A stretch of 12,668 nucleotides of DNA, taken from positions 1 through 12,668 of the forward strand of contig JAPLJY010000291.1 of assembly GCA_026388345.1 (NCBI GenBank), read 5' to 3'. The DNA comes from Deltaproteobacteria bacterium (GTDB lineage Bacteria; Desulfobacterota; Syntrophia; Syntrophales; UBA5619). The notes beneath the pieces are model-generated. The model did no database searches, was not told the origin of the DNA, and saw only the letters and a list, made by a program, of their open reading frames with translations. Positions within the stretch are counted from its first letter, which is position 1, and each line of letters begins with the position of its first letter. Made by a program: the position numbers and the translations under genes. Of the stretch, positions 5,697-12,668 are shown piece after piece.

Positions 5697-6878
5697 ATGG
5701 CCGGACCGCTGAAGGGATTGAAGATCCTCGATTTCACGACGCTGCTGCCGGGACCGTACGCGACGATGACCCTCGCGGACCTGGGGGCGGATGTGCTGCG
5801 CATTGTTTCCGGCACAAGGCCGGATTTGGCCGCCTTCCTGCCCCCCTTCCTCCCCGGCACGGACCTCTCCTGCGCGATCGCCTACCTCGGCCGGGGGAAG
5901 CGCTGCATGGCGCTCAACCTCAAGGATCCCCGGGCCGTTGCCATCGTCCGGCGTCTCGTGGCCGACTACGACATCGTGATCGAGCAGTTCCGCCCCGGCG
6001 TGATGGCGAAGCTGGGCCTGGACTATGAGACGCTGAATGCGGCGAACCCCGCGCTGATCTACTGCTCGCTCACCGGCTACGGCCAGACCGGCCCCATGAA
6101 GAACCGGGCCGGCCACGACATCAACTACCTCGCCCGCTCCGGGATCATCTCCTACTCGGGACGGAAGGCCTCCGGCCCCTGCCTCACGGGTATCCAGATC
6201 GCCGATGTCGCCGCCGGGTCGAACAACGCGGTGATCGGCATCCTGGCCGCGGTGATCCACCGGCAGACGACCGGCCAAGGGCAACATGTCGACGTCTCGA
6301 TGACCGACGGCGCGGTGGCCTTCAATGCGCTGTTCGCCGCCGCCTACCTCGTGGACGGCACCGAGACCTGCTGCGAGGAGGGCGTCCTCAACGGCGGCTC
6401 CCTCTACGATTTCTACGAGGCGAAGGATGGCCTATTCATCAGCTTCGGCGGCCTGGAACCCCAGTTCTTCGCCGCCTTCTGCGAGACGATCGGCCGTCCC
6501 GACCTGATCGCCGGCGGCGTCGTCCCTGCGGATCTGCCCCGTGTCAAGGCTGAGGTCCGCCGGGTGTTGAAAACGAAGACGCGGGACGAATGGCTGGCCC
6601 TCTTCACAAAGGTGGACGCCTGCGTGGAGCCGGTGCTCTCCCTCGGGGAGGCGCTGAACGACGAACAGGTAAAGGCGCGGGGGATGATCGTGGAGGTGGA
6701 CCTGCCCGGGGGCGGGACGGTCCGGCAGCCCGGCCATCCGATCCGCTATTCGGCAACGCCGCCGGAGTACCGGGAGACAGGGGTCGCCTCGGGGGTGCAT
6801 ACCCGGGAGGTTCTCCTCGGCCTCGGCTATACGGAAGCCGAGATCGACGAATTTGAAAAGACGGGACTTTTCCGCTGA
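5697..6878 (+). CDS. CaiB/BaiF family III, alpha-methylacyl-CoA racemase-like
   Basis: A 393-residue family III CoA-transferase fold protein. The fold includes both CoA transferases and alpha-methylacyl-CoA racemases (AMACR), and this one carries the racemase residues: H140 in RAGHDINYL (137-145), D170 in IQIADVAAG (167-174), and E254 in FGGLEPQFF (250-258). The spacings (30 and 84 residues) match those of the mycobacterial racemase MCR (H126, D156, E241). The N-terminus LKGLKILDFTTLLPGPYATM is typical of the family. A racemase would convert (2R)- to (2S)-methylacyl-CoA so that acyl-CoA dehydrogenases can act. AAAGAGGG lies 6 bases before ATG 5697. Its last 105 bases are partly duplicated at 8758-8862. 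A CoA-transferase role is not excluded, but the conserved triad favours racemase. Confidence 0.88.
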   Translation: MAGPLKGLKILDFTTLLPGPYATMTLADLGADVLRIVSGTRPDLAAFLPPFLPGTDLSCAIAYLGRGKRCMALNLKDPRAVAIVRRLVADYDIVIEQFRPGVMAKLGLDYETLNAANPALIYCSLTGYGQTGPMKNRAGHDINYLARSGIISYSGRKASGPCLTGIQIADVAAGSNNAVIGILAAVIHRQTTGQGQHVDVSMTDGAVAFNALFAAAYLVDGTETCCEEGVLNGGSLYDFYEAKDGLFISFGGLEPQFFAAFCETIGRPDLIAGGVVPADLPRVKAEVRRVLKTKTRDEWLALFTKVDACVEPVLSLGEALNDEQVKARGMIVEVDLPGGGTVRQPGHPIRYSATPPEYRETGVASGVHTREVLLGLGYTEAEIDEFEKTGLFR

Positions 6879-6887
6879 GGTGAACCG

Positions 6888-6953
6888 GAGGACATGATGG
6901 AGGCCGTGGCGGCCTTTCTGGAGAAGCGGCAGCCCGCCTTCAAGGGGCGGTAA
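6888..6953 (+). pseudogene. 3' remnant of a second crotonase gene
   Basis: Sixty-six bases beginning nine bases after the racemase stop match the last 66 bases of the full crotonase gene (9653-9718) at 61 positions, reading EDMMEAVAAFLEKRQPAFKGR plus stop in the same frame. Just before it, TGAGGTGAAC (6876-6885) matches the ribosome-site region in front of the intact crotonase (8905-8914), as if nearly the whole reading frame had been deleted between the two short matches. An ATG at 6894 could encode 19 residues but is unlikely to be functional. Confidence 0.85.
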
Positions 6954-7123
6954 GGAACACCGCCCAGAAAACACAGGCACATAATCATACAAATTTCGCC
7001 ATCCTGCGAGGAACGCGATGCCAACGGTAACACTCTTCCCAATTCGGCGACATAGACGACGATTCGTGATAAGGTGAGGGATCTGGATATGGTCATTCAT
7101 GACGGGTGCAGCATGAGGTTTTC

Positions 7124-8578
7124 ATGAACGCTGAAGAATTGAAGTTGATCCTCGAGGAGGGTGAAGGTTACCGGATCGAATTCAAAGAAGCCCTGAGCGG
7201 CATTGACAGAGAGATGGTGGCCTTTGCCAATGCATCCGGGGGAAGGCTTTTTATCGGCGTCACCGACCACAAGGTTGTGCGCGGCATTCCGATCGACAAT
7301 AAGCTGAAATCCCAGATTCAGGATATTGCCAACCAGTGCCAGCCTCCGGTGAAAATCCTGATCGAAGACTACAACAGCATCCTGATCATCCACGTCCGCG
7401 AAGGCGATGATAAACCTTATAAATGCGCATCCGGATTCTATCTCCGAGTTGGCCCCAACGCCCAGAAGCTCAACCGGAATGAAATTGTTGCGTTCATCAA
7501 AGCGGAGGGGAAAGTACGGTTTGATGAACTGCTCTGCACCAGATTCAATTATCCCAAACAGTTCGATGGAAAGAAACTGAACGATTTTCTCAATCTGTCG
7601 GCAATAACCCCTCCACGGGACAAGATCTTGGCGCTTGTCAATCTTGGGGCAGCGGAAAAACAGGAAGGGAAGACGGTTTTCAATAACTCGGGCGTTCTCT
7701 TTTTTTCAAAGAATCTTGATGACATCTATCATCACACCACAGTGACCTGCGCCCTCTATGCCGGCACAGAAAAGGCCGATGTTCAGGATCGGCGTGATTT
7801 CAACGAGGATCTTCTCTCCAGCATCGATCGCGGCATGATTTTTCTGAAGCAATATATCCCCGTGCGCTATGAAATGACAGGCATGCCACAGAGACGGGAG
7901 ATCCCCGAAATCCCCTACGACGCGCTACGCGAAGCCTTAATTAACGCTGTTGCTCACCGGGACTATTTTGAAAAAGGCGCCAACGTCATGGTGGAAATAT
8001 TTGACGATCGGATCGACATTTCCAATCCCGGCGGCCTGGTCAAAGGGATGTTACCCAAAGATTTGGGGAAAAAGAGCGTTCTGAGAAACCCTAATATCGC
8101 CTCTATGCTGCACCGGGTCGGATATATTGAAAAGATGGGTACCGGTGTCACCAAGATGAGAAAACTCATGCGGGAGGCAGGCCTGCTGCCACCGCTGTTC
8201 GAGTCCGGATACTTCTTTACGGCAACCTTCCGAAGGCATAAAAGGGAGAAAAGAGGTCTTGTATCAACCACTGATCCTATGGATCGGGCCATCCGCGAAA
8301 CGATAAATGAGACGGTAAATGAGACGGTAAATGAGACGGTAAGAAAACATTTAGTGCTTATCCTTGACGCCATCTATCGTGATAATTCTTTATCAGGACC
8401 TCAACTTGAAAACATTTTGGGGATGACCAGAGCAACTGCCAAGAGAAGCCTCGCTCTTCTGAAGACATCAAACCTGGTCATCTTTTTCGGAGCACCCAAG
8501 ACAGGGAAATACCTCCTGACAGAACAGGCAAAACACCTGATCGAGGAAATGATCAAGAAATATGGTTCATCCGGTTGA
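7124..8578 (+). CDS. AlbA_2 / HATPase_c_4 ATP-binding protein (COG2865-like)
   Basis: A 484-residue protein of the Schlafen-AlbA_2 type, often annotated as RecG-like helicase or transcriptional regulator, though it has no helicase domain here. Seen in order: the AlbA_2 domain (about 16-125) with RIEFKEAL and MVAFANASGGRLFIGV (31-46), a linker, a GHKL-type ATPase region with ALREALINAVAHRDYF (267-282), ISNPGGL (299-305) and EKMGTGV (336-342), then a tetrapeptide repeat ETINETVNETVNETV (392-406), and a C-terminal winged-helix-like part (about 410-470). ATG 7124 is preferred over GTG 7106 because GAGG lies five bases upstream and the family begins at the NAEELKL helix. Composition is more A/T-rich than neighbours. 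It interrupts the catabolic cluster between gene remnants. Role unknown; regulation or defence is a guess. Confidence 0.88.
   Translation: MNAEELKLILEEGEGYRIEFKEALSGIDREMVAFANASGGRLFIGVTDHKVVRGIPIDNKLKSQIQDIANQCQPPVKILIEDYNSILIIHVREGDDKPYKCASGFYLRVGPNAQKLNRNEIVAFIKAEGKVRFDELLCTRFNYPKQFDGKKLNDFLNLSAITPPRDKILALVNLGAAEKQEGKTVFNNSGVLFFSKNLDDIYHHTTVTCALYAGTEKADVQDRRDFNEDLLSSIDRGMIFLKQYIPVRYEMTGMPQRREIPEIPYDALREALINAVAHRDYFEKGANVMVEIFDDRIDISNPGGLVKGMLPKDLGKKSVLRNPNIASMLHRVGYIEKMGTGVTKMRKLMREAGLLPPLFESGYFFTATFRRHKREKRGLVSTTDPMDRAIRETINETVNETVNETVRKHLVLILDAIYRDNSLSGPQLENILGMTRATAKRSLALLKTSNLVIFFGAPKTGKYLLTEQAKHLIEEMIKKYGSSG
8305..8340 (+). repeat. In-frame 12-bp tandem repeat, three perfect copies
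   Basis: AAATGAGACGGT occurs three times in a row (8305-8316, 8317-8328, 8329-8340), preceded by a degenerate unit (GCGAAACGAT). It encodes ETVN-type tetrapeptides between the ATPase and the C-terminal helix-turn-helix part. Slippage would change linker length by four residues without breaking the frame. Similar short peptide repeats are common at this point in the family. Confidence 0.9.
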
Positions 8579-8757
8579 TGCGTAATTCCTGCTTGGACAG
8601 GGCTCATTTCGACCAAAATATCGAATCAAAAGGACTCATGAATCGGATGATAATCTCTTGACTTGGCGACTAAATGTTACAGTCTGTGAGCCATAGATAG
8701 GCCGTATAGACTATGAATGGCGCACAAAATATAGCAAGGGACCCTCTGGGAAAGATG

Positions 8758-8862
8758 GAGGCCGGCGTTCCTGCGGGAATCCATACGCAGGAGGTTCTCC
8801 TCGGCCTCGGCTATACGGAAGCCGAGATCGACGAATTTGAAAAAACGGGGTTGTTCCGCTGA
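8758..8862 (+). pseudogene. 3' remnant of a second caiB/racemase gene
   Basis: This is the last 35 codons of a CaiB-family gene, matching 6774-6878 codon for codon without gaps and ending at TGA 8860-8862. The first 33 bases differ at 12 positions, the next 53 (8791-8843) are identical, and the last part differs at 4. The frame stays open back to ATG 8713 (49 residues), and PLGKMEAGVPAG upstream looks like a plausible racemase tail, so the remnant may begin near 8740. No ribosome site precedes it. It stands 55 bases before the intact crotonase gene, the position a complete caiB would occupy. Confidence 0.85.
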
Positions 8863-8917
8863 TCGTTCTGCTGACCCTGCGGAACGGCCGGACAAATCCC
8901 TTTTTTGAGGTGAACTC

Positions 8918-9718
8918 ATGGAAAGCAGCTTCAAGATCGAAAAAGAGGGAAACGTGACCTGGCTGATCCTGAACCGGCCGGAGAAGCGCAACTCGATGAC
9001 CTGGGAGTTCTTTGCGGAGCTGGCGGAGCTCTTCGGAGCCCTCGACGACGATCCGGAGGTCCGGACGGTCGTCATCCGGGCGGAGGGGAAGATGTTCACC
9101 GCGGGCCTCGACCTGGTCGCCGCGGCATCCCTCCTCGGCGACGGCTCGGCATCGTACCGGGAATGGCTGCGGAAGAAGATCCTCGGACTCCAGGAGGGGA
9201 TGAACGCGATCGAGCGCTGCCGGAAGCCGGTCATCGCCGCGGTTCACGGCCACTGCATCGGCGGCGGGGTGGATCTCCTGTGCGCCTGCGACATCCGGCT
9301 GGCCGCCCGGGATGCGATTTTCTCGATCCGGGAGACGCGGCTCGGAATCGTCGCCGACGTCGGGACCCTCCAACGCCTGCCGACGATCATCGGCCACGGC
9401 TGGACCCGCGAGCTTGCCCTCACGGGCCGGGACTTCACGGCTGAGGAGGCCCTGAAGATGGGGTTCATCACCCACCTTTGCCAGGACCGGGAGGCCCTCC
9501 TCCATGAGACCAAGAGGCTGGCCGACGAGATCGCCGCTCTCCCGCCGCTCGCGGTCCAGGGGGTGAAGGATACGATCCTCCACGGCCGCGACAACGGCAT
9601 CCACCCAGGGCTCGCCTACATCGCCCAGAAAAACGCCGCGCTCATTCCCAACGAGGACATGATGGAGGCCGTGGCGGCCTTCCTGGAGAAGCGGCAGCCG
9701 ACCTTCAAAGGGCGGTAG
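8918..9718 (+). CDS. Crotonase family, dienoyl-CoA isomerase (ECH1)-like
   Basis: A 266-residue crotonase-fold enzyme. Oxyanion-hole segments are MFTAGLDL (59-66) and HGHCIGGGVDL (110-120). Rather than the two glutamates of a typical enoyl-CoA hydratase, it has D119, E139 (SIRETRLG) and D147 (VADVGTLQRLP). These have the same 20- and 8-residue spacing as D176, E196 and D204 of mammalian ECH1, delta3,5-delta2,4-dienoyl-CoA isomerase, which also shares the string ADVGTLQRLP. It would move double bonds in unsaturated acyl-CoAs so that oxidation can continue. ATG 8918 follows GAGGTGAA with a short spacing. The protein ends in RQPTFKGR, and this last part is duplicated as the remnant at 6888-6953. 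Family certain; isomerase function is a motif-based inference. Confidence 0.9.
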   Translation: MESSFKIEKEGNVTWLILNRPEKRNSMTWEFFAELAELFGALDDDPEVRTVVIRAEGKMFTAGLDLVAAASLLGDGSASYREWLRKKILGLQEGMNAIERCRKPVIAAVHGHCIGGGVDLLCACDIRLAARDAIFSIRETRLGIVADVGTLQRLPTIIGHGWTRELALTGRDFTAEEALKMGFITHLCQDREALLHETKRLADEIAALPPLAVQGVKDTILHGRDNGIHPGLAYIAQKNAALIPNEDMMEAVAAFLEKRQPTFKGR

Positions 9719-9734
9719 GCGGGCTATATATCTG

Positions 9735-9763
9735 TTGAAAAAGAAGCTCTCCCTTGTTAGATT
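9735..9763 (+). promoter_or_regulatory. Candidate promoter upstream of DUF362 gene
   Basis: TTGAAA (9735-9740) and TAGATT (9758-9763) are spaced by 17 bases in a short A/T-rich gap between the crotonase and the DUF362 gene, 45 bases before its ATG. The -35 matches five of six and the -10 four of six consensus positions. It could give the last two genes their own transcript. Confidence 0.3.
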
Positions 9764-9808
9764 GGTCTGAAATCAGCCTGAGGAGTCCGTCATGGAAAAG
9801 GAGGAATT

Positions 9809-11134
9809 ATGACACCATCGAAAATCTGGTTCATGAATGCCCGCGCGCGACGTTTTCTGGAATCGACGGCCATCAAGGCCCGCCAGCTCCTTGAACAATC
9901 GGGCTGGCTGGAGAATCTGAAACGGGGCGATATCATGGCCGTGAAAACCCACATGGGCGAGGCCTACAACGTCGGCTACCTGCGGCCCGTGATCATCAGC
10001 ACGCTGGTCACTCTGCTCAAGGAAAGGGGGATGCGCCCCTTTGTCACCGATACGACGACCATGCCCTACCACCCCTGGATCAGCCGGACCCTCGCCATGG
10101 ACCACCTCGAAACGGCCAACAACAACGGCTTCAACCAGGGTTCGGTCGGCTGCCCGATCGTGATTGCCGACGGCTGGCTCGGGACCGACGACGTACTCGT
10201 GGACCTCCAGGGCCGGGGAAACTATCTGACAAAACAGTTCGTGGCCCGCGCGATCGCCGACGCCGATGCGCTCCTGTCGGTCGCCCATTTCAAGGGGCAC
10301 CCGGCCGGCGGCTACGGGGGATCGCTCAAGAACATCGGCGTCGGCGGGGCGAGCAAGCGGGGGAAAATGAATCTCCACGGCGCGCTGGCCGGCGACAAGC
10401 CGGTCATCGACACCAAACTGTGCCCGGGCCGAAAGTGCGAATGGTGGCAGGTCTGCGAGGACTGCTGCCCTGAAGGATCCATAAAGGTGACGGATGAGGG
10501 GCTCACCGTGGATCTCGAGAGCTGCGTCTATTGCTTCGCCTGCGCCAACCTCTGCGTCAACATGGCGGGCATCAAGGCGATCCAGCGGTTCGACCACCTG
10601 CCCACCCTCGGCCGCCGCATCGCCGATTCGGCGCTGGCCTGCATGATGACCAAGGATCCGGGAAAGGCCTTCTTCCTCAATTTCGCCATGGACATCACCC
10701 CATACTGCGACTGCTACGGCTGGACCGACACCCCCATCGTCAACGGCATCGGAATCCTGGCCTCCTACGATCCGGTGGCCATCGACATGGCCTGCATCGA
10801 CATGATGAACGCCGCCCCGGGTCTCCTCAATTCCGAGGCGGAGGAGTTCGGCGCCCTGGCGTGCGGCGCCAAGAAGCTCAACCTCATCAAGGGGAAGGAC
10901 ATTGAGGCCCAGGTCCAGGGCGGCGTGGCCAACGGCCTGGGTTCGGACGAGTACGCCATCGAAGAGGCGCCGCTGGACCGGAGCCAGGCGGCGATCAACA
11001 CCTTCTATCCCGAAATCCCGGCCCGGAAGCTCAAGGGGATGTACGCCAAGAACCATCCCCTCAAAGGGCTGGACTCCGCCTCTTTCGGGCGGCAGACGGA
11101 GTTGATGAAGGACCCGATCTGTCCGAAAAAGTAA
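9809..11134 (+). CDS. DUF362 protein with inserted double Fe-S (ferredoxin-like) module
   Basis: A 441-residue cytoplasmic protein of the DUF362 family, whose reaction is unknown. The family signature is FKGHPAGGYGGSLKNIGVGG (161-180). A cysteine-rich insert follows. C205, C210, C216, C219 and C220 form a first group ending CCPEG. C239, C242, C245 and C249 form a classical CxxCxxCxxxC [4Fe-4S] motif (CVYCFACANLC). Two more cysteines, C300 and C302, lie in TPYCDCYGW. The protein could carry or transfer electrons, and its place between a dienoyl isomerase and an acyl-CoA dehydrogenase suggests a redox role in the same pathway, but this is inference. AAGGAGGA lies 4 bases before ATG 9809. The first cysteine group is not a textbook spacing, so a second cluster is less certain. 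Confidence 0.88.
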   Translation: MTPSKIWFMNARARRFLESTAIKARQLLEQSGWLENLKRGDIMAVKTHMGEAYNVGYLRPVIISTLVTLLKERGMRPFVTDTTTMPYHPWISRTLAMDHLETANNNGFNQGSVGCPIVIADGWLGTDDVLVDLQGRGNYLTKQFVARAIADADALLSVAHFKGHPAGGYGGSLKNIGVGGASKRGKMNLHGALAGDKPVIDTKLCPGRKCEWWQVCEDCCPEGSIKVTDEGLTVDLESCVYCFACANLCVNMAGIKAIQRFDHLPTLGRRIADSALACMMTKDPGKAFFLNFAMDITPYCDCYGWTDTPIVNGIGILASYDPVAIDMACIDMMNAAPGLLNSEAEEFGALACGAKKLNLIKGKDIEAQVQGGVANGLGSDEYAIEEAPLDRSQAAINTFYPEIPARKLKGMYAKNHPLKGLDSASFGRQTELMKDPICPKK

Positions 11135-11135
11135 C

Positions 11136-11159
11136 GGCCGGTGGCGCCCGGGTCCGGCC
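11136..11159 (+). repeat. G/C stem-loop after DUF362 gene
   Basis: GGCCGG (11136-11141) and CCGGCC (11154-11159) form a six-pair stem with a 12-base G/C-rich loop, starting two bases after the DUF362 stop. There is no T-run, so a terminator call is not justified. It may act as an mRNA end-protecting hairpin or be chance in high-GC DNA. Confidence 0.35.
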
Positions 11160-11225
11160 AGGCTGATGTGGCGGCACATGCAGCGACTGTTTACGAGTTC
11201 ATCACCCTTGAAAGGAGTTACGGTT

Positions 11226-12668
11226 ATGGCCAGTTTGATTATCGATCCGAGAGACCAGAAGTTCGTTCTTTATGAGATGCTGAATGTCGAGGCGCTCTGC
11301 AAGTCGCCGCTCTATGCCGACTTTTCACGGGACATGTTCGATATGGCCCTGAACGAGGCGGAGAAATTCGCCACGAACGTCGTCTTCCCCTGCCTCGCCG
11401 AGGGGGACCGCGAGGGGTGCCGCCTGGAGGAGGGGAAGGTCCGCGTCCCGAAATGCTATCACCGCCCCGCGGAGCTCTACCGCGGGGGAGGCTGGGCAAC
11501 GATGAGCGTCGAACCGGATGAGGGCGGACAGGGCTTCCCCCACGTCGTGACCGCGGCGGCCAAAGAGTGGTTCGTCCACAACCCCGGCTTCATCATCTAC
11601 TTCACGCTGACCGAGGGGGCCGCCCACCTGATCGAGGTCTACGGGACGGAGGCGCAGAAGAAGAAGTACCTCCCGAAGATGCATGAGGCCGTCTGGGGCG
11701 GAACGATGGCGCTGACCGAGCCGGGGGCCGGAACCGACGTGGGAAACCTCAAGACAAAGGCGGTCCGGCAGCCCGACGGGACGTTCCGCCTCCAGGGGAC
11801 AAAACAGTTCATCACGGCGGCGGACAGCGACCTGATGGAGAACATCATCCAACCGGTACTCGCCCGGATCGAGGGGGATCCCCCGGGAACGGGCGGCATC
11901 TCGATCTTCCTCGTCCCCAAGTACCTCGTCAATGATGACGGGACGCTCGGGAAACGCAACGACTACACGATCGGCGCAATCGAGGAGAAGATGGGGCTCC
12001 ACGGCTCGGCCACTTGCGTGATCAACCTGGGCGACCAGGGCGACTGCTATGCGGAGCTCCTGGGCGAGGAGCGCCAGGGGATGAAGGTGATGTTCCAGAT
12101 GATGAACGAGGCGCGGATCGGCGTGGGACTCCAGTCCCTCTCCAGCGCCTCCATCGCCTACCTCCACGCGCTGAAGTACGCCAAGGAGCGCCTCCAGGGT
12201 TCGTCGCTGCTGGAAATGAAAAACCCCGAAGCCCCCCGGGTGCCGATCATCCGGCACCCCGACGTCCGGCGGATGCTCCTCTGGATGAAGGCCCACACGG
12301 ACGGCTTCCGCGCGCTGCTCTATTTCTGCGCCCTTTGCGGGGACCGGCTCCGGGCGGCCGCCGATGAGGCGGAGCAGGAGAAGTGGCTGGGATTTCTGGA
12401 GGTCCTCACCCCGATCTGCAAGGCCTACTGCTCCGACATGGGCTTTAAGGTGACGGAGACGGCGATCCAGGTTTATGGCGGGTACGGCTACTGCTCCGAA
12501 TACCCCGTGGAGCAGTTCCTCCGCGATGAGAAGATCTGCTCCATCTACGAGGGGGCCAACGGCATCCAGGCGCTCGACCTGGTGGGCCGCAAGCTCGGCC
12601 TGAAAAGGGGGATGTATTTCATGACCCTGCTTAGCGAGATGGGCGGGACGGTCAGCAAGTATCAGGCG
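11226..12668 (+). CDS. Long-type acyl-CoA dehydrogenase (3' end outside window)
   Basis: The frame stays open for 481 codons to the last base, so the C-terminus is missing. This belongs to the roughly 600-residue acyl-CoA dehydrogenase group (VLCAD/FadE5/DmdC-like), which carries an extra C-terminal helical domain; about 120 residues should lie beyond the window. Seen: PDEGGQGF (97-104), ALTEPGAGTDVG (162-173), GTKQFITAAD (191-200), EEKMGLHGSAT (253-263) and the closing VYGGYGYCSEYPVEQFLRD (416-434) with SIYEGANGIQALDLVGRK (439-456). The catalytic base is E442 in YEG, the MCAD-like position, unlike the dehydrogenase at 1660. ATG 11226 follows AAAGGAG by 8 bases. It is 91 bases after the DUF362 gene. 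Substrate is unknown; two dehydrogenases of different type in one cluster suggest different chain lengths or successive steps. Confidence 0.92.
   Translation, partial: MASLIIDPRDQKFVLYEMLNVEALCKSPLYADFSRDMFDMALNEAEKFATNVVFPCLAEGDREGCRLEEGKVRVPKCYHRPAELYRGGGWATMSVEPDEGGQGFPHVVTAAAKEWFVHNPGFIIYFTLTEGAAHLIEVYGTEAQKKKYLPKMHEAVWGGTMALTEPGAGTDVGNLKTKAVRQPDGTFRLQGTKQFITAADSDLMENIIQPVLARIEGDPPGTGGISIFLVPKYLVNDDGTLGKRNDYTIGAIEEKMGLHGSATCVINLGDQGDCYAELLGEERQGMKVMFQMMNEARIGVGLQSLSSASIAYLHALKYAKERLQGSSLLEMKNPEAPRVPIIRHPDVRRMLLWMKAHTDGFRALLYFCALCGDRLRAAADEAEQEKWLGFLEVLTPICKAYCSDMGFKVTETAIQVYGGYGYCSEYPVEQFLRDEKICSIYEGANGIQALDLVGRKLGLKRGMYFMTLLSEMGGTVSKYQA

Noticed and set aside
8305..8340. CRISPR-like repeats
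   Set aside because: The 12-bp units are contiguous without spacers and lie in frame inside a protein gene, so this is a coding tandem repeat.
8658..8683. TTGACT and TACAGT as a promoter before the caiB remnant
   Set aside because: The 14-base spacing is too short for a sigma-70 promoter, and no intact gene follows closely.
9773..11179. 468-codon open frame on the minus strand opposite the DUF362 gene
   Set aside because: Shadow frame; the + strand protein has clear DUF362 and Fe-S motifs and a strong ribosome site.
1..12668. tRNA, rRNA, transposase or integrase genes
   Set aside because: I looked for these and saw no cloverleaf, rRNA core sequence, or recombinase motifs, so mobile activity is only inferred from remnants and attC-like sites.

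Overview
This window reads as an accessory-rich stretch of a high-GC, Gram-negative-type bacterial chromosome. Its core is an acyl-CoA (beta-oxidation-like) catabolic cluster. The combination of an SCP2 carrier, an SCP-x-type thiolase, several acyl-CoA dehydrogenases, a CaiB-family racemase/transferase, a dienoyl-CoA isomerase and a DUF362 ferredoxin-like protein is what I would expect in anaerobic Desulfobacterota (for example Syntrophales or Desulfobacterales). That placement is inference from gene content, not a match. All genes run on the + strand.

Layout: (1) 1-2802 holds an SCP2 sterol-carrier protein (5' end outside the window), an SCP-x-type thiolase and an IVD/LCAD-like acyl-CoA dehydrogenase. 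A long hairpin lies between the first two genes. (2) 2803-4066 is an A/T-richer island. It has an intrinsic terminator, a repeated 14-bp block, a near-perfect 32-bp palindrome, an integron attC-like hairpin ending in GTTATGC, a small orphan gene with an Rx4H HEPN-like motif, and a downstream GCATAAC half-site. (3) 4067-5620 encodes a lipoprotein 5'-nucleotidase/metallophosphatase. (4) 5697-6878 is a CaiB/AMACR-family gene with the racemase catalytic triad. (5) 6879-8862 is a rearranged segment: a 3' remnant of an enoyl-CoA hydratase gene, then an AlbA_2/HATPase regulator-like gene, then a 3' remnant of a second caiB gene. (6) 8918-12668 holds a full dienoyl-CoA isomerase-like crotonase, a DUF362 protein with two Fe-S cluster motifs, and a second, long-type acyl-CoA dehydrogenase running off the window.

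Working together: the metabolic genes resemble a bacterial counterpart of the peroxisomal branched-chain/sterol side-chain oxidation set (AMACR, acyl-CoA dehydrogenation, ECH1-type dienoyl isomerase, SCP-x thiolase, SCP2). A plausible substrate is therefore a methyl-branched, isoprenoid or steroid side-chain acyl-CoA. The window contains no hydroxyacyl-CoA dehydrogenase, no clear hydratase and no ETF.

The cluster has been broken into at two places (2803-about 5650 and 6879-8862) by genes unrelated to acyl-CoA metabolism. The second interruption lies exactly between reciprocal remnants of caiB and the crotonase gene, which points to an ancestral tandem caiB-crotonase duplication that has since decayed.
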